From positions 62,001-126,000 of the forward strand of contig CAZJQI010000003.1 of NCBI GenBank assembly GCA_964548275.1: a stretch of 64,000 nt of DNA. The letters are read 5' to 3'. How positions within the stretch are numbered: position 1 is the stretch's first letter; each line of letters opens with the position of its first letter. The translations under genes and the position numbers were made by a program. A model generated the notes under the pieces. That model had not been told where the DNA came from. It did not search any database and worked only from the letters and a program-made list of their open reading frames with translations. Shown here piece by piece: positions 17,965 through 26,213 of this stretch. The DNA is from JAUVUV01 sp964548275. Its GTDB lineage: Bacteria; Gemmatimonadota; Glassbacteria; GWA2-58-10.

Positions 17965-18307
17965 CGAAAAGTATCTTCGCCTGCTTTACCATACAGAATT
18001 CGAAGCGGAAGGGTACCGGGTGGATACAGCGGCGGATGCCATGGAAGCACTTGCGATGTTCGAGCACGAACATTACGACCTGGTAATCCTCGACATCAAA
18101 ATGCCCGGAATGGACGGTATCGAGGCCCTGGGCAAGTTCCTGGGCCGCGATAACAAGATCCCGGTAGTTATCAACAGCGCTTACGACAGTTACAAAGATA
18201 ATTTCATGAGCTGGGCCGCCGACAGCTATGTAATCAAAAGCTCCGACCTCTCCGAGCTGAAACAGAAAGTCAAGGAGGCGCTCGGGGAAAGTATTTACGA
18301 GTTCTGA
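17939..18307 (+). CDS. Stand-alone response regulator receiver (CheY-like)
   Basis: A 122-residue receiver domain with no output domain. LLIVDDEKY holds the acidic pocket (D8, D9), LVILDIKMPGMDG the phospho-acceptor D52, INSAYDSY the switch Ser and YVIKSSD the conserved Lys. It overlaps the kinase gene by 26 bp and is almost certainly its cognate partner. Without a DNA-binding domain it must act by protein-protein contact or relay. Next downstream is glgC, 54 bp away, so glycogen enzymes are candidate targets by context only. Confidence 0.9.
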   Translation: MKKLLIVDDEKYLRLLYHTEFEAEGYRVDTAADAMEALAMFEHEHYDLVILDIKMPGMDGIEALGKFLGRDNKIPVVINSAYDSYKDNFMSWAADSYVIKSSDLSELKQKVKEALGESIYEF

Positions 18308-18361
18308 TCTCGGTGTATTAGTTTATATATCAAAATGGAATATTGACAGGATTGAAAACAA

Positions 18362-19615
18362 TTGGCAAGCGACATATTTAAAAACCTGCTGACAACTATT
18401 CTCGCCGGTGGCAAGGGAGAGCGCCTTTACCCGCTGACCAAAGTTCGTTCAAAACCTGCCGTGCCTTTTGGCGGAATTTACCGTATAATCGATTTTACGC
18501 TTTCAAATTGTCTCAACAGCGGCTTGCGCAGGATCAAAGTGCTCAGCCAGTATATGAGCCACTCCCTGGACCGCCATCTCAAGGAGGGCTGGAACATCTT
18601 CTGCCGCGAACTGGATGAATACATCGACTCCGCGCCCCCGCAGCAGCAGTTCCAGGAAACCTTGTACAAGGGCACTGCAGATGCCATTTTCCAGAACATC
18701 TACCTTCTCGACCTGATCCATCCCAAATATGTCCTGATCCTCTCCGGCGACCATATATATAAAATGGATTACGCTGAGATGGTACGCTACCATCTTGAGA
18801 AAAGGGCCGAGCTTACCGTGGCCACTGTCGAGGTGGAGACCTCCCTGGCTGCAGACAAGCTGGGTGTCATGCAAGTGGACTCCAGCGGCCGGATCGTGGA
18901 TTTCGAAGAGAAACCCCACAAACCCAAGCCGAGCCCCACACGCCCTGACCATGCGCTGGTCAATATGGGAATCTACGTGTTCAACTCCGATGTTCTGGTG
19001 CGCAACGTGGTCGCCGACGCCAAACAGGACACGACCCACGATTTTGGCCGTGACGTAATCCCGGAGATGATCCCCAAGCACCGCTGCTACTCTTTCAATT
19101 TCGTGGATGAAACCGGTGGGGAAATCCTCTACTGGCGCGATATCGGAACCATTGAGAACTATTATGAAGCGAACATGGATCTGCTGAGACCAACCCCCAG
19201 ATTCGACCTGTTCGACCCGGAATGGCCCATACGCGCACACATCGGACAGTACCCGCCCACCAAGCTGATACGCGCGGCGCCTGCCGAGGGAAGGCGCGCC
19301 AAACTCGGCCGGGCCAAGAACTCGATCATTTCACCGGGATGCATCATCGACGGTGCGGCTGTCAGCAAATGTGTGATTTCCCCAGGGGTTTACATCGGAC
19401 CCGATGCAGAGGTCGAGGACTCGATTATCATGCACGGAACGCGGATTGGTGCGGGCTGCCGTATCCGCCGGGCACTGATCGATAAAAACGTCATTATCGC
19501 GCCCGGTAAAAGCGTGGGCTACGATACCGATCAGGACAGCCAGCATTTCATGATTTCTGAAACAGGGATAGTGCTGATCCCCAAGGATTTTAAATTATCG
19601 GAATTATATACCTGA
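18362..19615 (+). CDS. glgC: Glucose-1-phosphate adenylyltransferase
   Basis: Makes ADP-glucose for glycogen synthesis from glucose-1-phosphate and ATP. The N-terminal nucleotidyltransferase domain has LAGGKGERLYPLTKVRSKPA (residues 14-33) and GGIYRIIDFTLSN; the C-terminal left-handed beta-helix (about 300-405) shows hexapeptide repeats such as SIISPGCIIDGAAVSKCVIS. The 417-residue length is normal. The start is a TTG at 18362 with no clear Shine-Dalgarno, so the exact start is not certain. It closes the glycogen module; a glycogen synthase is not in the window. Confidence 0.93.
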   Translation: MASDIFKNLLTTILAGGKGERLYPLTKVRSKPAVPFGGIYRIIDFTLSNCLNSGLRRIKVLSQYMSHSLDRHLKEGWNIFCRELDEYIDSAPPQQQFQETLYKGTADAIFQNIYLLDLIHPKYVLILSGDHIYKMDYAEMVRYHLEKRAELTVATVEVETSLAADKLGVMQVDSSGRIVDFEEKPHKPKPSPTRPDHALVNMGIYVFNSDVLVRNVVADAKQDTTHDFGRDVIPEMIPKHRCYSFNFVDETGGEILYWRDIGTIENYYEANMDLLRPTPRFDLFDPEWPIRAHIGQYPPTKLIRAAPAEGRRAKLGRAKNSIISPGCIIDGAAVSKCVISPGVYIGPDAEVEDSIIMHGTRIGAGCRIRRALIDKNVIIAPGKSVGYDTDQDSQHFMISETGIVLIPKDFKLSELYT

Positions 19616-20038
19616 TAAATACTAATATATATTAATTTATATACTCTCTCGGTTTGCTTCTTCTGGCCGACTTAAAATTACCCTCGGTTTCTTAATTTCA
19701 AAGCAAACATCTGCTGAAACTTGACCTGTGGAAAAAATACCGGCTCCCGAGCCAGGATGATTTGCATAGGGGCAAAACCGGTGTCTCTTCCCCTGATTTT
19801 ACCGCCGGGTTCAACAGCCGGATACACGGATACAGAGGTAGAGTGAATCGCTGAATCTGCAAGCGGGCTGGCCGGCCCGCCCCTTTGATCATTCTGTAAC
19901 ATTCAGGAAGGACTCATAAGGAAAAACCTGCTTTTATTCATTGACAGGCCATCAGGGTCTGCCTTATTTATATCCCCTGACTGTTTGAGCTTCTTCGCTT
20001 TTACATAATTCTACCGACAAAAAAAGGCCACACCGCCT
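19616..20038. other. Gene-free region between glgC and the symporter gene
   Basis: About 420 bp with no gene I can support; a 74-codon minus-strand ORF lacks a ribosome site and family likeness. The first 50 bp are AT-rich. A GC-rich inverted repeat (GCGGGC...GCCCGC, about 19860-19880) could be a weak terminator. TTGACA at 19941-19946 followed by an AT-rich -10 region may be a poor promoter for the symporter. Confidence 0.4.
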
Positions 20039-21643
20039 ATGGTTACACTCACCTTGCTGGACTGGCTCTGGGTTGTCGCCTATGTATTGCTGATGGTTGC
20101 CTGCGGGATTCTTTTTCACCGCCTGGCAAGCCGCAGCGAAAGCGACTTCTTTCTGGCCGGAAGAGGCCTTCCCTGGTGGCTTCCGGCAACCAGCGTGTAT
20201 GCCACCCACACCGCAACCGACACCCCGATCTGGATCGGGGGGGTGATCTACCGGCACGGCCTGAGCGGGCTCTGGTATACCTTTTTCTGCGCCTGGTGCG
20301 CGGTCAGTGCCTTTGTCAGCACGCGGATTTTCCGCCGCTCGCTGGCTTACACCCAGGCTGAATGGCAGAACCTTCGCTACTCGGGGCTCGGCTCAGAGCT
20401 TCTTCGAGGCTGGCTTGCCGGCTGGCAGATTTTCATGAACATGTTCATTCTCGGCTGGGTGGGAATCGCCATGGGCAAGGTGTTCCATTTCCTTTTCCCC
20501 GGCTACCCGGAGTGGGTGGGGCTGGTGCTTTTCAGCTCGATCTGTGCAGTGTACGTTCTGTTTGCCGGATACTGGGGAGTGGTAATGGCCGATTTCCAGC
20601 AGGGTATAATCGCCAGCGCCCTGATTATCATTGTCTCGGTGTGGCAGATCGTAGCTGTGGGCGGGCCTTCCGGGATCATGGAGCGCCTGACCGAAATGGG
20701 CGAGACCTGGCGCGCCAACCCGTTTCATTTCACAGGCCTCACAGGCGGAGACTTCCCTGTGGCCTGGTTTGCCACCATGATCTTTGTTGCCATTCTCGGC
20801 GGGCTCGGTATGGGCACCTCGATCGACTGGTACGTGGAAAGCCAGCGAATCCAGAGCGCCCGCTCGGTGCGCGATGCCAGCTACTCGATCTGGATCGGCA
20901 CCTTTCTCACCCTGACCCGCAACTCGCTCTGGGCCGTGGCGATACTGGGCTTTTTCACTCTCTTTCCGGCAATCGAGAACCCGGCAGAAAGTGAGATGGC
21001 CTGGTTTGTTCTGGGTTTCAAGGTACTGCCCGCCGGGATGGTAGGCTGTTTTTTCGCAGCCATTCTGGCCATACATTTCAGCACGATCTCGACCCATCTC
21101 AACCTGGGCTCGATGTATTTCACCCGCGACATCTATCATCACTATATCAACCCCAAGGCCAGCCAGAGGCAGCTTGTCTGGGTCGGTCGGGTGAGCACTC
21201 TGGGCTTGCTGATCGGATCGTTTTTCTATGGTCTGATGATGGAGAGTATCACCCAGTGGCTGATTTTCGCCCTCTGGATCATGGCCGCCGGAATCTGGCT
21301 TCCCTCGATCCTTCAGGTTCTCTGGTGGCGGTTCAACAGCTGGGGCTACCTGGCAAGCTGGCTGGCCAACCTCGCCCTGAGCTGGCTGGTGGTCTGGGTC
21401 TTGCCGGCATACGGAGTCATTCCCGAACTTCCCGATTACGCGCAGTTCTGGATCCTGCTCGCCCTGGGCGCGCTGATCTACTTGCCTGTTACCTACCTCA
21501 CCCCGCCGGACGACATGAAAAGACTTGTCAAATATTATGTGCGCTGCCGGCCGCTTGGTTGGTGGGGTCCCGTGCATCGCGAGGCCGAAAGGCTGGGCCT
21601 GCTCGAAGGTGGGGAGGCAGTCCTGGAGGAGGCTGCCGACTAG
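20039..21643 (+). CDS. Sodium:solute symporter (SSS) family transporter
   Basis: A 534-residue inner-membrane symporter with about 13 hydrophobic segments. The N-terminal ESDFFLAGRGLPWWLPATSVYATHT matches the SSS signature at TM1-TM2, and AGYWGVVMADFQQGIIASALII corresponds to the sodium-binding TM5 region. SSS proteins bring in sugars, amino acids or organic acids with Na+. The AGE-family epimerase encoded convergently just downstream suggests a sugar or amino-sugar, but the pairing is not an operon. The second SSS gene at 52955-54658 is only a distant paralogue. Confidence 0.88.
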   Translation: MVTLTLLDWLWVVAYVLLMVACGILFHRLASRSESDFFLAGRGLPWWLPATSVYATHTATDTPIWIGGVIYRHGLSGLWYTFFCAWCAVSAFVSTRIFRRSLAYTQAEWQNLRYSGLGSELLRGWLAGWQIFMNMFILGWVGIAMGKVFHFLFPGYPEWVGLVLFSSICAVYVLFAGYWGVVMADFQQGIIASALIIIVSVWQIVAVGGPSGIMERLTEMGETWRANPFHFTGLTGGDFPVAWFATMIFVAILGGLGMGTSIDWYVESQRIQSARSVRDASYSIWIGTFLTLTRNSLWAVAILGFFTLFPAIENPAESEMAWFVLGFKVLPAGMVGCFFAAILAIHFSTISTHLNLGSMYFTRDIYHHYINPKASQRQLVWVGRVSTLGLLIGSFFYGLMMESITQWLIFALWIMAAGIWLPSILQVLWWRFNSWGYLASWLANLALSWLVVWVLPAYGVIPELPDYAQFWILLALGALIYLPVTYLTPPDDMKRLVKYYVRCRPLGWWGPVHREAERLGLLEGGEAVLEEAAD

Positions 21644-21753
21644 TAACTATCGGAAAATACCCTTGGTAACCCAATTCTAAAAAATGCAGGGCTCATCCGT
21701 GTATGCCCCGGAATCTGTCAGAAACCGGAATCTTCCTTGATGGTATCCGTGGT

Positions 21754-23076
21754 TCATCCCCTCTTTTCTGCCAGCCTTTCGAGTACCGGGATTGCAAGAG
21801 TCAACGCCCTTGCGATATGAAACGGGTCCTTTACCGGCAGGGCCACCACCTTGCTCTCGGGCCTGCCTTCCCGGTCGCGGATCTGGATCCACTCACCCAC
21901 GCTTTTATCCGGGTTGGGGAATGTGTTCAGGGTGTAGTCGTGCACTTTCCAGAACCACTCTTCCATCCAGGATTCTCCCATCTCGTCCAGGGCCAGCAGC
22001 AGAGCGTAAATTGACTCGGAATGCGGCCACCAGAGCTTGTTCGACCAGTTTGAGCGGAGTTTACGCACCATCTCGTGGTCTTTCAGTTCTTCTGGAACCC
22101 CGCCTTTCGGCGGCCCGCCACTTCGGTCAACAAACTGCGGGAGGCCGCCATAGGTGTCATCCCAACCTACCTCCAGCGCCCAGCTCACGGTTTCGGCCGC
22201 CTCGGCGAACAACTGCCTATCCTTGTTCCGAAGGGCCCAATGCATCACGAACCACATATCCTCAATCGTATGCCCCGGGTTGATATACCTGCCGAGCAGG
22301 GTATCCACGGGGTGATTGTCAACGCCGATCATCTCCAGCACAACTTTCCATTCCCGAATGCGGAAAAAGCCCATGATTTCCCGCACAGAGCTGTCGGCAG
22401 TCTCGCGTAGCTTTTCGGCCTCAGTTTCCAGCCCAAAAACCTGGGCCGCATCTGCCAGCTCCTGTGCGGTTTCGAGAAGGATCATCGGCTCACCGTGTAC
22501 TTTGTAACCCCTGGGTACCGGATAGGGGTCGGTGCGATAATTGCCGCTGGATAACCGGGCAATGACACTTTTGTAAAGATCGTGTGCAAAATCGAATGCC
22601 GCCCTGTCTCCTGCAGCCTGCGCGAATTCGCCCAGGCCGTAGATCACGAAAAAGTCGGCGTAAATGCTCAGGTCGTATCCCTCGCCCGGTACGGCAGGAC
22701 GCGTCTCTCCGTTTTTATCGAGAAGGATCGGGTTACCCGCGCGGTCCAGGATAAAGGCACAATTTCCGTTTTCCAAACAGGCATGCTTCATCAGAAATTC
22801 AGCACCTGAAGCAGCAAGTTCCAGGTAGCGCTCCCGCTGGCCTTCTTGCACCCGGCCTTTCATGCTCCGGTACAGTCTAGCGAGCATCCAGACGAAACGG
22901 CCCTGGCTCCAGGTGAATTTATGATGGTGCAATAGCTGGCTACCGTCATTGCTGAAACAGGTAAAATACCCTCCGAACCTTTCATCGATCCCTTTCCGGA
23001 GCCAGAAAGGCAGAATATTGACGAACAACTCATCCCTGTAGATTTCCAGCATTTTCTTGAAAGACCTCTCTTCCAT
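21754..23076 (-). CDS. AGE-family sugar epimerase (N-acylglucosamine 2-epimerase-like)
   Basis: A 440-residue (alpha/alpha)6-barrel protein without a signal peptide. DERFGGYFTCF, HHHKFTWSQGRFVWMLARLY, the central NPGHTIEDMWFVMHWAL and WWPHSESIYALLLAL are the conserved blocks of N-acylglucosamine 2-epimerases and cellobiose 2-epimerases, including the catalytic His residues in NPGHTIE and PHSE. The start has GGAGG at spacing 4. The enzyme interconverts glucose and mannose configurations at C2 of a free sugar, possibly a disaccharide. It is convergent with the SSS symporter gene and divergent from korA. The exact substrate cannot be assigned. Confidence 0.8.
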   Translation of the reverse strand: MEERSFKKMLEIYRDELFVNILPFWLRKGIDERFGGYFTCFSNDGSQLLHHHKFTWSQGRFVWMLARLYRSMKGRVQEGQRERYLELAASGAEFLMKHACLENGNCAFILDRAGNPILLDKNGETRPAVPGEGYDLSIYADFFVIYGLGEFAQAAGDRAAFDFAHDLYKSVIARLSSGNYRTDPYPVPRGYKVHGEPMILLETAQELADAAQVFGLETEAEKLRETADSSVREIMGFFRIREWKVVLEMIGVDNHPVDTLLGRYINPGHTIEDMWFVMHWALRNKDRQLFAEAAETVSWALEVGWDDTYGGLPQFVDRSGGPPKGGVPEELKDHEMVRKLRSNWSNKLWWPHSESIYALLLALDEMGESWMEEWFWKVHDYTLNTFPNPDKSVGEWIQIRDREGRPESKVVALPVKDPFHIARALTLAIPVLERLAEKRG

Positions 23077-23329
23077 TTTTCCTCCGTCAATTGCACTAAG
23101 GTTAAATTAAATCCTTGAACTTAGAAGGAAAACCGGCTGTCAGGAAACACCGTATTAGATAAGCAACAACCTCCTATGGCGCAAGTTTCCATCCCCTTGA
23201 CCCACAGGTTTTGATTGCCTTTTCAGCATCAGGACCGTTTCGGGAGAAAAGTCTGCCAGCCAAGATTGAGGGGCAAGAATCGAGGAGGGGATGAAAATAA
23301 AAAATCATAAAGATTGGTTATCGTTAGTG

Positions 23330-23358
23330 TTGCTTATTCGAATCTATTTTGATATACT
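23330..23358 (+). promoter_or_regulatory. Sigma-70-type promoter for korAB
   Basis: TTGCTT (23330-23335), a 17-bp spacer and TATACT (23353-23358), inside an AT-rich block in the 400-bp divergent region between the epimerase and korA. The korA start is about 125 bp downstream. The rest of the gap (23077-23329) holds no gene. Confidence 0.6.
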
Positions 23359-23484
23359 ATATTTGTTGTATAAGACTCATTATATAGTAGTTTTCATGTT
23401 GATTCAGCCATTAACAGAAAACCGGGGAATTTTCCCCTGAATTAATCTACGGAATGCTTATTTTTTCGACGAGAGGCCATGGTC

Positions 23485-25236
23485 ATGAACGGTGATGAAT
23501 TAAACCTCGGAATTGTGGGCAGTGGCGGCGACGGCGTGATGGTGTGCGGCGAAACCATAGTTTCCGCGTCTGCCCTGGAGGGCATGAAATGCCTGATGCT
23601 TAAAAGCGTCGGGCCCCAGATCCGCGGGGGAGAAAGTTCCTGCAAGATCCGTATCAGCAGTAAAAAAGTTGCAGCTCCCCCGGATAAGCTAGATATCTTA
23701 CTTGCTTTTAACTGGAACGACTACAAGCGATTCGGCAACGAACTGGAACTTCAGCCCGAGGGTGTTGTTATCGAGGAAGGCGAGGAAGGCGAAGAGGAAT
23801 CCGAGCGTCCCCTGCTCGGCCCTCAGCCCAAGGAGGTTTACCGCGTACCCCTGACAAAGCTGGCTAAGAACTCAGCAGGAACCAGGCTGGCGCGCAACAT
23901 GGTCGCCCTGGGCGTAATGAGCCAGTTGTTCGCCCTTCCTGACGAGGAACTGAAAAAATCGATCACAAAAACATTCTCCCGCAAAGGCACCGAGATTACC
24001 GAGAGCAACCTTAAAGCCTATCAGGCCGGGAAAGAATATGCCGCGCAACATTTCACCGAGCCTGAAAAACTGAGGCTGCATCGCATGGAAAATGGCGAAA
24101 AGCGCCTTGTGATGACTGGCAACGACGCGATCGCCTACGGAGCACTGCTGGCCGGCTGCAGGTTCTTCGCCGGCTATCCGATCACACCCAGTTCAGAGAT
24201 CATGGAATGGCTCAGCCTTTATATGCCGGCCTATGGCGGAACCATGATCCAGACCGAGGATGAGATGGCTGCCCTGGGCATGGTGCTCGGTGCTTCACTG
24301 GCCGGGGTTAAGGCGATGACCGCAACCAGCGGGCCCGGCCTTTCCCTGATGACTGAGATGATAGGCCTGGCAGCGATTGCTGAGATACCGTGCGTTATTG
24401 TGGACGCGCAGCGTGTGGGGCCCAGCACCGGAATTCCCACCAAAAGCGAGCAGAGTGACCTGATGACTGCCGTTTACGGCGGGCATGGCGACGCCCCACG
24501 GGTTGTCATAGCACCGGCCGATGTTGCCGACTGCTTCGATGTAATGCGCGAGGCGTTTTTCGTCTCGGAAAAATACCAGATCCCGGTAATCGTCCTTTCC
24601 GATGGCTTTATCGCCCAGTGCAAGGCCTCGATCCACGAGCCTGAACTGAGCAAAATCCGGACCTGGAACAGGGCGCGTCCGCGCGGTATTCCGCTCGAGG
24701 ACTACAAGCGATTTGATTCCACCACAAAGTCAGGGGTTTCTTGGATAAGCAAGCCCGGCAAGGATCACTACCTCTACCGTGCAGCAGGTATCGAGCACGA
24801 TGAGAAAGGCAACCCGACCTCAGATTATGAAATGCACCAGAAGATGAACGAAAAACGCTACAGGAAGCTAAAATACATAGCCGGGGATTGTAATTTCATG
24901 CGGTTTTACGGGCCAGAGGATGCTACAGTCGGGGTGCTCGGCTGGGGTTCCAGCAAGGGCCCGGTGCGCGAGGCAGTGGAAATTCTCAACGGTCGGGGCC
25001 ACAAGGTGCGCGCCCTGATCCCGCAGGTTCTTTTTCCACTGGCAGTGGATAAAGTGCGATCCTGGTTCGAGGGTCTGGAGCACCTTTTGATAGTTGAACT
25101 ATCTTATTCCAAACAATTTCTAAACCTTTTGAAAACGCAGATCGACCTTCCTTCCGGCACGACACACTATGGACGAAGTGGAGCCAGGCCGTTTGCGGTG
25201 AGCGAGATGGTCGAGCAGATCGGTAACTTATTATAA
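23485..25236 (+). CDS. korA: 2-oxoacid:ferredoxin oxidoreductase, fused gamma-alpha subunit
   Basis: One large subunit of a 2-oxoacid:acceptor oxidoreductase (2-oxoglutarate- or similar-type), which decarboxylates a 2-oxoacid to acyl-CoA and reduces ferredoxin. The N-terminal gamma domain (about 1-185) begins LNLGIVGSGGDGVMVCGETI and has GPQIRGGESSCKIRI; the alpha domain follows (about 205-583) with GNDAIAYGALLAGC and FFAGYPITPSSEIMEWLS. An acidic stretch in the gamma domain (GEEGEEESER) is unusual. The ATG at 23485 is chosen because GAGAGG then lies 8 bases upstream; an ATG two codons earlier is too close. korB follows after 33 bp. Confidence 0.9.
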   Translation: MNGDELNLGIVGSGGDGVMVCGETIVSASALEGMKCLMLKSVGPQIRGGESSCKIRISSKKVAAPPDKLDILLAFNWNDYKRFGNELELQPEGVVIEEGEEGEEESERPLLGPQPKEVYRVPLTKLAKNSAGTRLARNMVALGVMSQLFALPDEELKKSITKTFSRKGTEITESNLKAYQAGKEYAAQHFTEPEKLRLHRMENGEKRLVMTGNDAIAYGALLAGCRFFAGYPITPSSEIMEWLSLYMPAYGGTMIQTEDEMAALGMVLGASLAGVKAMTATSGPGLSLMTEMIGLAAIAEIPCVIVDAQRVGPSTGIPTKSEQSDLMTAVYGGHGDAPRVVIAPADVADCFDVMREAFFVSEKYQIPVIVLSDGFIAQCKASIHEPELSKIRTWNRARPRGIPLEDYKRFDSTTKSGVSWISKPGKDHYLYRAAGIEHDEKGNPTSDYEMHQKMNEKRYRKLKYIAGDCNFMRFYGPEDATVGVLGWGSSKGPVREAVEILNGRGHKVRALIPQVLFPLAVDKVRSWFEGLEHLLIVELSYSKQFLNLLKTQIDLPSGTTHYGRSGARPFAVSEMVEQIGNLL

Positions 25237-25269
25237 TTTCAATGTTGGATCGGCTGGAGGATACCTGAA

Positions 25270-26151
25270 ATGACCACCACTGAACAAGCGGTAAAGAAGC
25301 CGGTTAAGCCGGATGAATATAAGAGCGGACTCAAACCTGTATGGTGTCCCGGTTGCGGGAATTACGGTGTGCTCAACGCCCTTTGCCAGGTTTATTATCG
25401 TCTGAAGCTGAAACCTGAAGAAACGATGATATTCAGCGGTATCGGCTGTTCGAGCCGCATTACGGGCTATCTCAAGTCCTACGGATTCAACTCAGTGCAC
25501 GGCCGCCCTCTGCCCATTGCCATGGGGGCTAAACTGGCCAGGCCGAAGATCAATGTAATCGCCGCCGCTGGTGACGGCGACGGTTTTTCGATCGGCATCG
25601 GGCACTTTCCCCATGCCTGCCGGCGGAATATCGACGTGACTTACATTGTCATGGATAACTATATTTACGGACTGACAAAGGGACAGCTTTCCCCGACCTC
25701 GCCCCACGATATGATCACCTCCACCTCAAAACTCGGCAGCATCGAGACCCCGATCAACCCAATTACCCTGGCTATCGGCTGCCAGGCGACTTTTGTCGCC
25801 AGGGCTTTCTCAGGCGATATCAAGCATATGGTGGACGTGATTACCAAAGGTATCGAACACCGGGGATTTTCATTCATTCAGATACTCAGTCCCTGCGTGA
25901 CTTATGTGGGGAAGGAGCAGTTTCTTATTATCAAAAAACTCCTGCATTATCTGGAAGATGACCCGGACTACGACCCCAGCCATCGGAGTTCGGCTTTCCA
26001 GGTAGCGGATGAGAAAAAGCGGATTTCTGTGGGGGTGATCTATCAGAAAAAGAAACCCACTTATATGGATAAGCTGAAAATACTGCGTCAGAACGCCGCC
26101 AGCAAAAAGAAAGAGAGACTTGTAGACCTCGTGGAGATATTCAGGCCCTGA
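25270..26151 (+). CDS. korB: 2-oxoacid:ferredoxin oxidoreductase, beta subunit
   Basis: The thiamine-diphosphate-binding catalytic subunit. WCPGCGNYGVLNAL (about residues 27-40), GIGCSSRITGYL, and the TPP/Mg motif GDGDGFSIGIGHF...DVTYIVMDNYIYGLTKGQ are diagnostic of the KorB/PorB family. The 293-residue length is normal for a two-subunit KGOR. The good ribosome site is GGAGGATACC. No separate ferredoxin-like delta subunit is encoded nearby. The receiver-PAS-GGDEF gene begins directly after the stop. Confidence 0.93.
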   Translation: MTTTEQAVKKPVKPDEYKSGLKPVWCPGCGNYGVLNALCQVYYRLKLKPEETMIFSGIGCSSRITGYLKSYGFNSVHGRPLPIAMGAKLARPKINVIAAAGDGDGFSIGIGHFPHACRRNIDVTYIVMDNYIYGLTKGQLSPTSPHDMITSTSKLGSIETPINPITLAIGCQATFVARAFSGDIKHMVDVITKGIEHRGFSFIQILSPCVTYVGKEQFLIIKKLLHYLEDDPDYDPSHRSSAFQVADEKKRISVGVIYQKKKPTYMDKLKILRQNAASKKKERLVDLVEIFRP

Positions 26152-26213
26152 GTGTGATGGTGTTCCGGATTTACTCCTTGAAGCAGGTTCACAACTTTAA
26201 AGGCTCACTCTCC

